Below, piece after piece: positions 42,790 through 52,449 of a DNA stretch of 64,000 nucleotides. This DNA comes from CANDOC01 sp965261725. GTDB lineage: Bacteria > Pseudomonadota > Gammaproteobacteria > Pseudomonadales > Endozoicomonadaceae. Every line of letters starts with the position of its first letter. Position 1 is the first letter of the stretch. A program made the translations under genes and the position numbers. The DNA lies in the NCBI GenBank assembly GCA_965261725.1, contig CBDHDU010000053.1, forward strand, positions 33,621 to 97,620. Direction: 5' to 3'. The notes beneath the pieces are model-generated. The model did not search any database and was not told where the DNA came from. It saw nothing but the letters and a program-made list of their open reading frames with translations.

Positions 42790-44679
42790 TTATTGTGACC
42801 AGGTTGTTATTTTAAATGGTTTATACTGGTTTTCGGTTGCTGCTTTCAGTGATTCAAGTAATTGTTGGTTGCAGGTGATATCGGTAAATGTTTCACCATG
42901 ATTTTCAACCAGGTAACAGGTAGCGTTTAAAGACGGCAGGTTAAAATCGGAAATGATCGGAAACTGGTTCGTAGCATAAGTGTCAAGTGTTGCGTGCCAG
43001 CTCGGGGGAACGAATTCATCAGTATGTACGGGCGGGATCAGTAATCCCAGTAATAATAGGCTGTGGGTAGAGATATGCTTATAAACATCCTTATACTCCA
43101 TGGCAGCAACCTGCTGCAGCCAGGCAGGTACAATTTTCAGGACTTGTATTGCTTCAGGGTGACGTTGACTTTGTTCGCCGATTTTATACATATCGGTCAC
43201 CACGGGTATCAACTGTGGCCATTCGCAGAGCAGTAATACGGATTCTGTAGCAGCGTTGTTGACCGTAGAACCTGGATGTCCTGCAGTCTGGTTTAGATTG
43301 AACAAAATACATTTAGCCTGACTTGCGGCATCACCGGCATTGAGCGGTGAACCGTGAAAAGACGCTAGAGTTGAGCCCAGATGTTGCAGACAATATATCA
43401 GCTGAATCGCTGCCCTGTCGGTTGTTGTGGTAGTCATTCCATCGTGGAAAAAGCGGTTGGCGATCAAACCGGAAAGCTGGCTGACCAATTCGGGGTATTG
43501 ACTGTTGATCTCCATCAGCCATTGTTCATGCAGTTTAATTTCTTCACTATCATTTCTTTTATTCAGTCGTTGATGAGATGTGGAGTATAACTTCAACTCA
43601 TCTTGCATGCTGCCACTCATTGCCTGAGACAGAATAACGGCACAGACCGGAAAATGTTTGATAAATGCTTCCACCTTCCAACCGATTTCCGATTTAGCAA
43701 GGCACGTGGTTAATTCCGAAACAATCTTGCCAGTGGCCGGTTTGAACTGCAGTAGAGCCTTATTAAAAGCCCATGCTTCATCCAGAACCATAGCACCGAG
43801 TACTGTCTGTCTGTCGTGAGATTCGAATTGGGTATCCAGCAATTCAAGGGATGCATGCTCGGATGTTACAAGCGAATTCAAATTAACTGCCAGACTCATA
43901 AATAGGGTGCGGTAGAACCATTGAAAACGAAGGTGACGTTTTACTTTTTCATTAATCGCTTCCGCAGCAGACAATCCCATTCTGGCTTTCAGGGTCTCCA
44001 GATCAGAGAGGTCATCCGGATAGTCTGCCAAAGTTTTTCCTTTTGCAGGAAAAACAGCCGAGTCCTTGTTATTAAGCTTTCGGGTCAGCCATTCCTCTGA
44101 GCTGTCAAGAAAACACTGACTGATTACATAAAACTTGTGGCTCATAGTCTGGGCATAGTCGGTGGGTTGGTTTATTGCCCCTGCATCTGGTTCAAGGTGT
44201 GCTTTTTTGCGGGATAAATAAGTAAGTGCGGCGTGAAATAGTGGGTGGGTTGTCTGCAGATCATGATCATTCTTGAAATCGGCAGCTTTGTCCGCCAGCT
44301 GGGTCTGCGGGTCTTTCAGCGTTACTGCTGTGATTGGTGCTCCCTTGGTCGTTTCCAGCAGATCGGGCCTGAGAGTGGCCATAATAGCCAGTGTTCCGGC
44401 ATCAATATCCTGCACGGTTGGCAGCAGTGATGATACAGAAATTGTCTGGGTAACGGGGTCATAACGCAGTGCCACAAAGTCAGTGGTGTCATCCTCCTCC
44501 TCACAAACCTCTTCCTCATCAGTATTCTGATTCTCTGTTGTTTCTCCATTCCACATGGCTGCAGCCTGCGGCGCTGACAGTGAAAGTATTAAATACAGCA
44601 GCAATGTACCCAAAAACAGAGTGGCGGTTACCGCGCACTTAGTACTAAACAAAGGCGAAAGATTCTGCATTATGCTCAT
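42790..44679 (-). CDS. Large secreted protein of unknown function, next to the secreted kinase
   Basis: 629 residues with an N-terminal hydrophobic signal or anchor (CAVTATLFLGTLLLYLILSL-SAPQAAA), then an acidic stretch (TEEEVCEEEDDTTDFV-like, about residues 50-68) and a long alpha-helical region without recognisable motifs. Several cysteines occur in the mature part. It begins 57 bp after the kinase gene stop on the same strand, so the two are probably one operon. I do not recognise the family. The start could also be the ATG nine bases further in (44670). A role as a kinase substrate or partner is only inference. Confidence 0.7.
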   Translation of the reverse strand: MSIMQNLSPLFSTKCAVTATLFLGTLLLYLILSLSAPQAAAMWNGETTENQNTDEEEVCEEEDDTTDFVALRYDPVTQTISVSSLLPTVQDIDAGTLAIMATLRPDLLETTKGAPITAVTLKDPQTQLADKAADFKNDHDLQTTHPLFHAALTYLSRKKAHLEPDAGAINQPTDYAQTMSHKFYVISQCFLDSSEEWLTRKLNNKDSAVFPAKGKTLADYPDDLSDLETLKARMGLSAAEAINEKVKRHLRFQWFYRTLFMSLAVNLNSLVTSEHASLELLDTQFESHDRQTVLGAMVLDEAWAFNKALLQFKPATGKIVSELTTCLAKSEIGWKVEAFIKHFPVCAVILSQAMSGSMQDELKLYSTSHQRLNKRNDSEEIKLHEQWLMEINSQYPELVSQLSGLIANRFFHDGMTTTTTDRAAIQLIYCLQHLGSTLASFHGSPLNAGDAASQAKCILFNLNQTAGHPGSTVNNAATESVLLLCEWPQLIPVVTDMYKIGEQSQRHPEAIQVLKIVPAWLQQVAAMEYKDVYKHISTHSLLLLGLLIPPVHTDEFVPPSWHATLDTYATNQFPIISDFNLPSLNATCYLVENHGETFTDITCNQQLLESLKAATENQYKPFKITTWSQ

Positions 44680-44735
44680 TCCCTCTGGGTTGGCAGGTGG
44701 GCTGTTGGACTGTGTCTGAGATGTGTATGCCGGCC

Positions 44736-47700
44736 TTACATCAGCACTTTGGGAACCAGAACTCCCCAGTTGTTCGCCACCTTGATTAACACGACCTTCC
44801 CTGAAACATTATCGGACAGGGTTGCCGGGTCGGCTGTATCAATAATGTGAAAGTATTCTTGGGGTGGCATGCGGTCATCGTCAGGATATTGATGCTGTAG
44901 ATATTGCCAGTATGACTCTGCTGCTTTCTTGAATGCCGGGTTGGCCATAATCAGGGAGCAGCCTTTCAGAACGGTTTGATAAAGGTGTCGCAGGTAATTG
45001 CCCGATGGTTCACCTGCTTCCAGCTGCTCGATAAGAGCCATTAGTGGAGCGATATCAACGCCATTGCTTTGATGATACTTTCCATAATTCTCGCGAGTCT
45101 TTTTCAGCCAGTTATCACCGGATTTATCATTGGCATTCAGCCAGGTAGCTTTTCTGGAAAGTTTAAGCAGATACCCCATCAGGCAGGCATGTTTCAGATC
45201 CTGCTGCTGTTGTGGCAGTGGTTGGTAGAAGTAAAGGCTGCGCAGGTTAGATTCCATAGCTATGAGCCGTTTTCTGTCTTTTTGTCCGGTACCTTTTACT
45301 TCAGCCAGCTGCCTGACAAGCGCGTGCATCAGGGTGGGGCGCAGAATGTCGGTATGATCGGACAAAAGCTGTTCGGGACGGTAGACAGAGACAGCCGGTT
45401 GGTCATTTACGACGGTATCAGCAGTATGTGAAACGGTGGACTGTGGCGGGTTGACAACATAGGGGTCGGCAAAGTATTTCAACGCCTTCGGGTTGGTATG
45501 ATTCTGGTTCAGATGGGAGCACAATAACAGCGAAATGAAATTGATCTGTCGTTCATCTTCCGGAATCTGTAGTTCTTGGTAGCGGGTATGTAATTCCCGC
45601 CGAATTGATCTGACTGCGTCACCGTGTGGCATGTTCTGGCAGAGAGATTCTATGTATTCAATGTGGGAATAAATCCTCAGCTGCGGGTCTTGCAATAATT
45701 CAGGGTGATAGAAAAAGGTTCCTGTCGCCAGGTTATATAATGTTGTACCGAGTGCCTGAAGATCCATGGTAAACGGATCATAGGAGAGCAACCCGCCACT
45801 GTTGTCAGTTTCCGAACGGGAAAATGCACCGCCGCTGTAAGCTACGGTGCCGGTAACGGAACTGGCGGCGCTTTGACCGCTGCCAAAATAAAATTCTGAA
45901 ATGCCGAAGTCACCGATGCGAATAAAACCATCGGCATCAATAAAAATATTGGACGGTTTGATATCCCGGTGAGCAATCTGGCGCGAGTGTATCGACAGGA
46001 TGTAGTCCAACAGCTGAATATTGACTGCCCAGCACTGGAAACCAGTCAGTCTGCCGTGTTCTTTAATCCAGCTGGAGAGATCGCCACCTGGACAAAATGC
46101 CTGCAGCTGATAATGCCAACGTTTATATTGAGGAGCCTGTTTGCTGCGCCTTCTGGCCTTTAGTGAGAATGTATGTTGCTTGTGAACCTGAACGCCGTAC
46201 GGGTGCCTGAGGGCATCTATTTTGAGCAGCCCGACTTCTTTGTAATCGGCATGTTCCGGTTTTTGGTAGTTGGCAACCAGCTTTAATGCCAGTGGCGAAG
46301 CTGACTCGGTGCCCGCCTTTTTTGTCGGTGCTACCAGATAGCACTGTGCTTCACCACCACTGCCAAGTCTCTTCAGAAGCATAAATTCATTGCGAAGTTT
46401 TTCCGGAACACTGGCATTGTAGGCAGAGTTGTAAGGGTAGTCTTCCAGAGGTATTGGCTCAGTGATGGGGAAAGGAGCTTGGGGTATCTCGGGTAAACCG
46501 TTGGTGGCAGTTTCGTAGCCGAGCTCAATTAGGTGTACAGCTTCCTTCATTGCGGAGCTGAGAGTGTCTTCTCTGGCTCTTGGTTGCCAGGTGTTTTTCC
46601 CAAGTCTTAAGCGGATGTCGTCCAGTGATACAGTTCTATTGATGTCATCTTTTTCGGCTCTGGCTTGCTGGTTGGCACTTTCTACCAGAACAGTGCACTG
46701 AATAGCTTTGGTTGGAACAGCAGTATATTGCTCTTTAGTGTTTTTCAGACGACTATTGAGAATATCAATAAAGCTTTCATAGACATCCTCTCTCTCTGTA
46801 CACGACATGAAAAAACTTTTCAGGTCTCGGTATGTTGTGCTGTCTGGCTTGATGGGACCGGTAACTGTCGCCATGATCTCTATCAGCGTCAATATCTTTT
46901 TGCCAACAAGTTGGGCAAACATGTTGGCCGGAAAGGCTTGTGGAGAAGTGGTGAAGGTCTTCCATATTAATTCCCGCAGGCAGTTAACAAGTAGCGGTTT
47001 CTCTTTTAGCCGTTTGGCTCGATTGGTCACTAGGAAAGTCAGGAACGCTTCCGCTACCGGGTCTCCTGTGTCAGGGTTATAGTCAGAGACCCAAAAAGGG
47101 GTGCTACTATTATCGTCAAATTCCTTGGTATTGAGCCAATTGATGTATGTGGCAATAGCGCCGAGTTCCGCTGTTGAGAAGTCACCGATAAGCGCGAGTG
47201 TGATACATTCCTTTTTCAGGATAGGCTCAAGTATCATCCCGGAGCTTTTAAACCCGGCTGCCAGTTTAAAATCACCACCCAGCAGATGAAACAACAACAG
47301 CTTCCCGGTGATTGTCAGCTCGGTGAAAGCCTCTGTTATCATTTTAATCTGTTCTTCTGTTGTGTCTTTTTTCTGATTTATACCTGTCTCAGGCGGCTGC
47401 CTCGATCTTAAGGCAGGAAAAATCGAGACCGGGTGGAAATGTTGCCTGTCGGTTGCAAACACCATGGATTTAAGCGTTTTGTAGGTCATTTTTCCGCTAT
47501 CCCTGCGTGAACCCAGTTCAACCTGGAAGCATCGCAGTTGGGTGACGGGCGCCGTCCGATTTTTCACTAACCTTAGTTCACGTGCGCTGTATGTAAACTG
47601 GCTGATTGACGAGTGCTGGCAGACAAAGTCGGGTGGCTTGGAATCAGGGTGCGCTTTTTCCTCGCTGGGTAATGAGCTGCTCAGTGAATAAAGTTTTATA

Positions 47701-48032
47701 ACCGAAGGGCTTCTGGCAGGGATATCTAGTTGGAAGCCCAGTACAGTATCTGGCTGGTCAATCCGGAACTTGCAACTTCGGACAGGGGACTTTGTATTCC
47801 GGCTTTCGATAAGGTAATGGCCGTGACCCTGAATAGCCAGGGTGGCTGATTTGGTATCCGGTTCATCATAAGTTGCTTTTGGATAGAAATAAAAAATCCA
47901 CTCAAGTTTCTGTTTTTTGCCTGCTTGGCTGTGTGTAGTAACAGCGATCACACTCAGCATAATAATGAGGTGTGATACAGTTGTTATTTTGCAAAGCAAC
48001 AGGCACTTTCGATTGATAAAACAACCCATCAT
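44736..48032 (-). CDS. Secreted eukaryotic-like Ser/Thr protein kinase
   Basis: 1098 residues. A hydrophobic N-terminal segment (VSHLIIMLSVIAVTTHSQAG, residues 19-38) suggests export. About 500 residues without known domains follow, including several Cys. The kinase domain spans about 550-800 with all catalytic elements: glycine loop LGSGGEAQCYLV (from G557), ATP-anchoring Lys584 in LALKLV, helix C Glu599, catalytic loop HRDIKPSNIFID (D690), DFG at 708-710, and DLQALGTTLYNLATG. A C-terminal helical region of ~300 residues follows. An active kinase placed outside the cytoplasm fits a host-directed effector, but no secretion signal beyond the N-terminus is identified. It is followed by another secreted orphan. 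Confidence 0.85.
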   Translation of the reverse strand: MMGCFINRKCLLLCKITTVSHLIIMLSVIAVTTHSQAGKKQKLEWIFYFYPKATYDEPDTKSATLAIQGHGHYLIESRNTKSPVRSCKFRIDQPDTVLGFQLDIPARSPSVIKLYSLSSSLPSEEKAHPDSKPPDFVCQHSSISQFTYSARELRLVKNRTAPVTQLRCFQVELGSRRDSGKMTYKTLKSMVFATDRQHFHPVSIFPALRSRQPPETGINQKKDTTEEQIKMITEAFTELTITGKLLLFHLLGGDFKLAAGFKSSGMILEPILKKECITLALIGDFSTAELGAIATYINWLNTKEFDDNSSTPFWVSDYNPDTGDPVAEAFLTFLVTNRAKRLKEKPLLVNCLRELIWKTFTTSPQAFPANMFAQLVGKKILTLIEIMATVTGPIKPDSTTYRDLKSFFMSCTEREDVYESFIDILNSRLKNTKEQYTAVPTKAIQCTVLVESANQQARAEKDDINRTVSLDDIRLRLGKNTWQPRAREDTLSSAMKEAVHLIELGYETATNGLPEIPQAPFPITEPIPLEDYPYNSAYNASVPEKLRNEFMLLKRLGSGGEAQCYLVAPTKKAGTESASPLALKLVANYQKPEHADYKEVGLLKIDALRHPYGVQVHKQHTFSLKARRRSKQAPQYKRWHYQLQAFCPGGDLSSWIKEHGRLTGFQCWAVNIQLLDYILSIHSRQIAHRDIKPSNIFIDADGFIRIGDFGISEFYFGSGQSAASSVTGTVAYSGGAFSRSETDNSGGLLSYDPFTMDLQALGTTLYNLATGTFFYHPELLQDPQLRIYSHIEYIESLCQNMPHGDAVRSIRRELHTRYQELQIPEDERQINFISLLLCSHLNQNHTNPKALKYFADPYVVNPPQSTVSHTADTVVNDQPAVSVYRPEQLLSDHTDILRPTLMHALVRQLAEVKGTGQKDRKRLIAMESNLRSLYFYQPLPQQQQDLKHACLMGYLLKLSRKATWLNANDKSGDNWLKKTRENYGKYHQSNGVDIAPLMALIEQLEAGEPSGNYLRHLYQTVLKGCSLIMANPAFKKAAESYWQYLQHQYPDDDRMPPQEYFHIIDTADPATLSDNVSGKVVLIKVANNWGVLVPKVLM

Positions 48033-48293
48033 TTTCTGATTATTGCCAGAGTATTCTTAAGTATCTTTGGAGCATATTCCCCGCTGCTTACGGCGAATTA
48101 CTCAAACTTACTTCATGTTCCGCTCCTTGGAGAGGAATGGTTGCTTTGATTTATAGATTTTTACACGCAGAGCCTAAATTAAAGTAGCAGATTATACAGG
48201 GGGAATATTCTAATCCTTGAGCCTAAATTCCCCACAGCTTGCTTCGAGGTAGTTCATTAATCATTACCCAGGTAGCAGAGCGACAATTGTCTG
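48033..48293. other. AT-rich spacer upstream of the kinase gene
   Basis: 260 bp without a gene. The 11-mer GAGCCTAAATT occurs twice (48170-48180 and 48219-48229). Stretches rich in CCCC precede and follow it (ATTCCCCGCTGCTT and ATTCCCCACAGCTTGCTT), so an imperfect ~45-bp repeat seems present. It may be the kinase promoter region. Confidence 0.4.
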
Positions 48294-48704
48294 TTACTCT
48301 GAAGCAGCACTTCCATGAAAAATAAGTGCTGCCATCGTAGGGCTCAGCAGTGAGCGATAGCGGGAGTTTTCTGCAGCCAGCTTATTGAATTCCTGATAGC
48401 CAATAGCGGCAATATCACAATTTTCACTGGCTTCTATGTTTATGGATTCAATGTTGTCGGATAGGCTCAGGTCTGTCTGGCAGAAAAAATCACCTGAGCG
48501 CAGACTGACGATGTTTATCGTTTTTCCAGAGTCGCTGATCGCAGTAATGGCAATGGAACCGCTCACAATATAGAAAAGCAAATCTGCAGGTGTGCTGTTA
48601 TCAAGTAAAGGCTTTTTAGCAGAGCACTTGCGACGTTGGCACTGGGCAAGCAGGGTTTTCTTATCCTGGTTGTTCAGTGGCGGTCGAATATTAATGGCTA
48701 CCAT
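48294..48704 (-). CDS. CRP/Vfr-like protein lacking DNA-binding domain and cAMP-site residues
   Basis: 136 residues that align with the N-terminal cyclic-nucleotide-binding domain of CRP/Vfr (FYIVSGSIAITAISDSGKTI, SLRSGDFFCQTDLSLSDNIE, SENCDIAAIGYQEFNKLA). In CRP the phosphate-binding cassette reads GEL...ERS; here the positions are CQT and ...NIES, so the residues that hold cAMP are missing. The frame stops after about 136 residues, before the hinge helix is complete and without the helix-turn-helix. The position trpC - this gene - OsmC matches trpC-vfr-OsmC in pseudomonads. It is either a decaying vfr or a repurposed domain. Confidence 0.8.
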   Translation of the reverse strand: MVAINIRPPLNNQDKKTLLAQCQRRKCSAKKPLLDNSTPADLLFYIVSGSIAITAISDSGKTINIVSLRSGDFFCQTDLSLSDNIESINIEASENCDIAAIGYQEFNKLAAENSRYRSLLSPTMAALIFHGSAASE

Positions 48705-48900
48705 TACAGTCCTGATTTCTTTTTTGTACTTATAAGACCGTAGTAAGTTATACGATCGTATTATTACCTATGCTGCGATAGTAATGTGGATGTGTCGTAT
48801 TAATCAAAGGTTATTAGCGAGCTTTTGAAGTTTTGAGTAAACACTGGCTTTTACAGCCATCCTCTCTAGAATGGTGCGGATAATAAATAGGAGAAAAGCA

Positions 48901-49311
48901 GTGGAAGTCAGCGTCAAATGGGTTGATGGTGTGCGTTTTGTGGGCGAAACGGGTAGCGGGCATTCAGTTGTAATGGATGGTCCTCCGGATCACGGTGGCC
49001 GTAATCTGGGCACTCGCCCAATGGAAATGGTACTACTCGGGCTGGCAGGCTGTGCGGCATTTGATGTGGTCATGCTACTGCGTAAAACCCGTCAGGAATT
49101 TGTCGACTGTGAAGTGAAGGTGAAGGCTGAGCGAGCAGAAACTGTTCCGGCTGTTTTTACTGATATTGATTTACAGTTTGTTATTTCCGGCGATGTTGGA
49201 GAAAAACAGGTTGAAAGGGCGGTTTCTCTTTCAGCTGATAAATATTGCTCGGTTGCCAGAATGCTGGGTAATGGTGGCGTGAATATTACTCATCACTATG
49301 AAATAAGATAA
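48901..49311 (+). CDS. OsmC-family protein (YhfA-like)
   Basis: 136 residues from the GTG at 48901, which is preceded by AGGAG 7 nt upstream and gives VEVSVKWVDGVRFVGETGSG, as in E. coli YhfA. The two redox cysteines of OsmC proteins are in LAGCAAFDVV and DKYCSVARML. OsmC proteins reduce organic peroxides, but the YhfA branch has no established substrate. It is divergent from the CRP-like gene, as usual at this locus. An upstream in-frame GTG at 48871 is not supported. Confidence 0.88.
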   Translation: MEVSVKWVDGVRFVGETGSGHSVVMDGPPDHGGRNLGTRPMEMVLLGLAGCAAFDVVMLLRKTRQEFVDCEVKVKAERAETVPAVFTDIDLQFVISGDVGEKQVERAVSLSADKYCSVARMLGNGGVNITHHYEIR

Positions 49312-49322
49312 ATGAACATAAC

Positions 49323-49348
49323 CACAGCTATCTACAACGATAGCTGTG
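49323..49348 (+). terminator. Hairpin after the OsmC gene
   Basis: Perfect 10-bp stem CACAGCTATC / GATAGCTGTG with a 6-nt loop, 11 bp after the stop. No T-run follows, so termination is uncertain. Confidence 0.5.
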
Positions 49349-49412
49349 CAATAGTCTTAAAGCGCTCAGCCGGGTGGCCAGCGTAATTTCCTGCCTCCCG
49401 AAGTTTTAATTA

Positions 49413-50183
49413 TCAGGGGCGCTCCAGCGGCATGATAGACATAATCATACTGCCGACCATGGGAAGGTAATAGACTCCGGCAGCGATCAACAGAGCCAGC
49501 GATGCCAGTGGAAATATATAGCCTGCTGCTTGTATTCCTGTACTTGCTTTGGGAGGAGGGTTTCCATATTCATTAATACCGGGCGACCCTCCAGCGATTG
49601 TCGTATAAAACATCAGAAAAAGATTGAGTATCGGTACGGCGAGCAAGGGGGACAGCCAGCCTGAATGTTCCAGATCATGAAGCCTGGGAACGACCAGAAC
49701 AATCTGCCAGATACAGCAGCCTGCCCATATCATGAATAAAGTGGTGTGAATAATTGCGTTCGGCTCGCCTAATACACGGGACTGAAAGGTGAGAAGGATC
49801 GTTGTAATAAGCGCTGAAGCAAGAAATACTCCCCAGCTCCAGGCTGAATATCGGGAACGTCCCATACGCAAGCCCGATTTCTGAAACAGGTTGGCAGATG
49901 ATTGTTCTTCTTTTGGTTCAAGGCGGATATGGGTTTTGGCAGGTATTTCCGCCGGAGGAATAACAATACAGTGTCCACCGGCTTTTATAATGGCTTTCTC
50001 GTAATGGCTCGCCTGAGTCTGATTAAGTCCTTTCTTCAGAATAACGGGCTTACCGGAAAATAACCGTTCCAGCTGAATTTCGGTGATATTGAAAAGGCGG
50101 GCAAAGTTACGCCTCACGGTATGCAGATCCTGTTTCGGCTGAACCTGTCCATTAAAAACAATACGATAATTCGGGGCTTCCAT
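49413..50183 (-). CDS. DUF805-type membrane protein with N-terminal soluble domain
   Basis: 256 residues. The N-terminal ~75 residues (YRIVFNGQVQPKQDLHTVRR, LFSGKPVILKKGLN) form a small soluble domain seen before membrane modules in several bacteria. Four hydrophobic segments follow, with the DUF805 hallmark VVPRLHDLEHSGWLS and the later GSPGINEYGNPP. The function of the family is not known. It follows the di-haem enzyme gene on the same strand by 70 bp. Confidence 0.78.
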   Translation of the reverse strand: MEAPNYRIVFNGQVQPKQDLHTVRRNFARLFNITEIQLERLFSGKPVILKKGLNQTQASHYEKAIIKAGGHCIVIPPAEIPAKTHIRLEPKEEQSSANLFQKSGLRMGRSRYSAWSWGVFLASALITTILLTFQSRVLGEPNAIIHTTLFMIWAGCCIWQIVLVVPRLHDLEHSGWLSPLLAVPILNLFLMFYTTIAGGSPGINEYGNPPPKASTGIQAAGYIFPLASLALLIAAGVYYLPMVGSMIMSIMPLERP

Positions 50184-50253
50184 ATTTTTATCAGCATCCT
50201 TGACTGTAATCGCAAGTCTCCCGGCTACTTTATGTAACCGGGTCTGTTTTTAA

Positions 50254-52386
50254 TTAAAGCGTTTTGAGATATTCGACCAGATCCCAGCGTTGTTGTTCAT
50301 CAAGCGGTGGAAGTACGGTGCCATCCATTTGTGGCGTGCGTCCTGCGGCATATTCATGCCCTGAATTCAGATTGCCTCTTGCGCCAGTGGTAAACTCAGT
50401 ACCCTCGTAGCCTTGGGTAATAAAGCCTACTTTTTCAGGATCAAACTGCCGACTGCCGGTAATAAAACTATCGGGGCGATATTCTCCGTTTTCAGAGTCT
50501 CCGGCCTTTTTGGCAGGCAGTAACAGATCATAAAGGGTGGGGACAGAGCCATTATGAAGATAAGGGGCGGTTGCCCAGATGCCGTTCAGTGAGCGAGCCT
50601 TATAAGCCAGTAGTGACTGATAGGGTTGTGCCGTGGTGTCTGGCTCATAGTTGCCATTCTTTATGCTGGCTTTTATATCGTTATTGAAAAACGACATGCC
50701 TAATGTATAAACCCAGTCCGCAAAACGGCGAATTGCCCATTTGTCTGCATCGGGTGTTCCGACAACGCCTTTGGTTGCAGAAGTCAGAACCTGCACAACA
50801 GGTGCCGTTTCCTTGATCAGCATGGTGCCGACACCGACATCCTGATAGGTGTGCTCAAAATTACCTGATTTGCCGGTGTAATTAACGCTGTTTTCAGCCA
50901 TCGCCGGGTCAGTGCCAACCTGTTTCAGGCCGGACATCTGGGCAATAACTTTTCGATCCCAGTTGTTTCTGTCGATCACTTCATGACAGGACTGGCAATA
51001 ACGGGCATAAATTTTCTGTCCCCGTTGTGCTTTTTCCTTATCAACTTCGCCAAGAATTGCTTCAGGCCAGACCGGGGACTTCAGGCTTTTAAGGTGAGCT
51101 TCCAGCCGCTGGAGGTTTATGAGATCAATGGATGATGTGAAATCGACATGTTTGCGTTTATTACTCTGACCTGTCAGATAAGCAGAAATACTGAATCCGG
51201 CATCTTCGGCAGTCCAGTCAAGAATACCGAAAACACCGATGACCTCTCCGGTATTACGACCAATAGGTCCGAGCCCGGCATTGGATGCCAGCCCGTTCCA
51301 CTGAACATAATCAGACTGCGCAATATCCCACAGGAACGGATAGCTGACGGGGGCATTGGGTTCATTAAACAGCGCATCTCGCACTTGCAGAATCTGCTGC
51401 ATGGATAAGTCCGGATAACCGGGCTCACCGGACATCAGTCGTTTGACGATAAGACTGAAATCTTTATCACCGAGAATAGTGTCATTAACATCACTCAGGA
51501 CATTATCAACTTCTTCATCTGTCAGCACTGGCTGTCCTGATGTATCTGTTAAGTCGGCTAATGTATCGGCAACATTTTTCTTGCTGAGAACATATTGTAA
51601 AACGCGGTTGTAAATACGACCGAATGCATCTAGGCGGGCATGACCATAGCTCACATCACTGTGGTTGATGGTGTTGTAAAACTCGCGAGTATCCAGCCAT
51701 TTAGAAAGGTCACTTAGTACATCCTGTTCTGTTTCATAATCATTCTCCAGTGTCAGCACCTTGCTTACGAAACGGTTGCGCTTTTCATCGTTTTCAAGGG
51801 TTTGACGAAGTGCCGATTCCATGGAAGTGAGGAAACCAACCATATCTGCCATGGCCGGGCCGCCGTCTATCCGAATAGCTTTGTTTTGATAGTTGATTTG
51901 CGCAGTATGGCAGGCAGCACAGGTGAAACCCATATAGTCTTTGCTTTTATAGGTTTCTTTGACAAATCCGACAGCCAGCCCATCCGGATTAAAGAATGTT
52001 GCTTTCTGGGGCAGGTATCGATAGCGATCCATATTGCTGTTGGCGCGCACCAGCTCGGTTGAGCTTTTCTGTTCCAGCGATAAATAAAAGTCGTAAGGTA
52101 GCAGGGCGGAACCCTGAGTGGTGTTATAGAACCAGAGAGTGTCGGAGGGCGACCACCCCTGTTTAAGGTAAACCGGTGTTTCATAGCTTTCGCCATAGGC
52201 ACCGCTTTCAATCGCAATAGCGCCACGATCTTTATCGCGATCCAGAATCTGGTAGGTTTTTCCGGCGGCGAGCGTCAGCAGCACAATAATAAACAGTCCA
52301 AAGCACCAGAATGCAATGTGTCGTTTATGTTGTTTCAAAAATAGATTGATACTGCTCAGCAGCGAAAAAATCAGCCGGATAGCCAT
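50254..52386 (-). CDS. Di-haem c-type cytochrome, peroxidase/RoxA-like
   Basis: 710 residues with an N-terminal membrane anchor or signal (HIAFWCFGLFIIVLLTLAAG). Two haem-c sites are present: FTCAACHTAQI (about residue 154) and ARYCQSCHEVI. The C-terminal segment APYLHNGSVPTLYDLLLPA is typical of the di-haem peroxidase superfamily that includes RoxA rubber oxygenases and MauG. The length is nearer to RoxA (~680) than to classical CcpA (~330). It acts in the periplasm. The substrate is unknown; neither rubber oxygenase nor peroxidase activity can be assigned from the sequence. Confidence 0.82.
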   Translation of the reverse strand: MAIRLIFSLLSSINLFLKQHKRHIAFWCFGLFIIVLLTLAAGKTYQILDRDKDRGAIAIESGAYGESYETPVYLKQGWSPSDTLWFYNTTQGSALLPYDFYLSLEQKSSTELVRANSNMDRYRYLPQKATFFNPDGLAVGFVKETYKSKDYMGFTCAACHTAQINYQNKAIRIDGGPAMADMVGFLTSMESALRQTLENDEKRNRFVSKVLTLENDYETEQDVLSDLSKWLDTREFYNTINHSDVSYGHARLDAFGRIYNRVLQYVLSKKNVADTLADLTDTSGQPVLTDEEVDNVLSDVNDTILGDKDFSLIVKRLMSGEPGYPDLSMQQILQVRDALFNEPNAPVSYPFLWDIAQSDYVQWNGLASNAGLGPIGRNTGEVIGVFGILDWTAEDAGFSISAYLTGQSNKRKHVDFTSSIDLINLQRLEAHLKSLKSPVWPEAILGEVDKEKAQRGQKIYARYCQSCHEVIDRNNWDRKVIAQMSGLKQVGTDPAMAENSVNYTGKSGNFEHTYQDVGVGTMLIKETAPVVQVLTSATKGVVGTPDADKWAIRRFADWVYTLGMSFFNNDIKASIKNGNYEPDTTAQPYQSLLAYKARSLNGIWATAPYLHNGSVPTLYDLLLPAKKAGDSENGEYRPDSFITGSRQFDPEKVGFITQGYEGTEFTTGARGNLNSGHEYAAGRTPQMDGTVLPPLDEQQRWDLVEYLKTL

Positions 52387-52449
52387 GATAAAGATCCTTT
52401 TAGATGGCTTTATTTTTATTATTTTCTACGGCAATGATTTCATTTTTGA

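Noticed and set aside
48170..48229. A CRISPR-like or regulatory repeat array (GAGCCTAAATT)
   Set aside because: Only two copies are present, 49 bp apart, which is too few to call an array or operator series.
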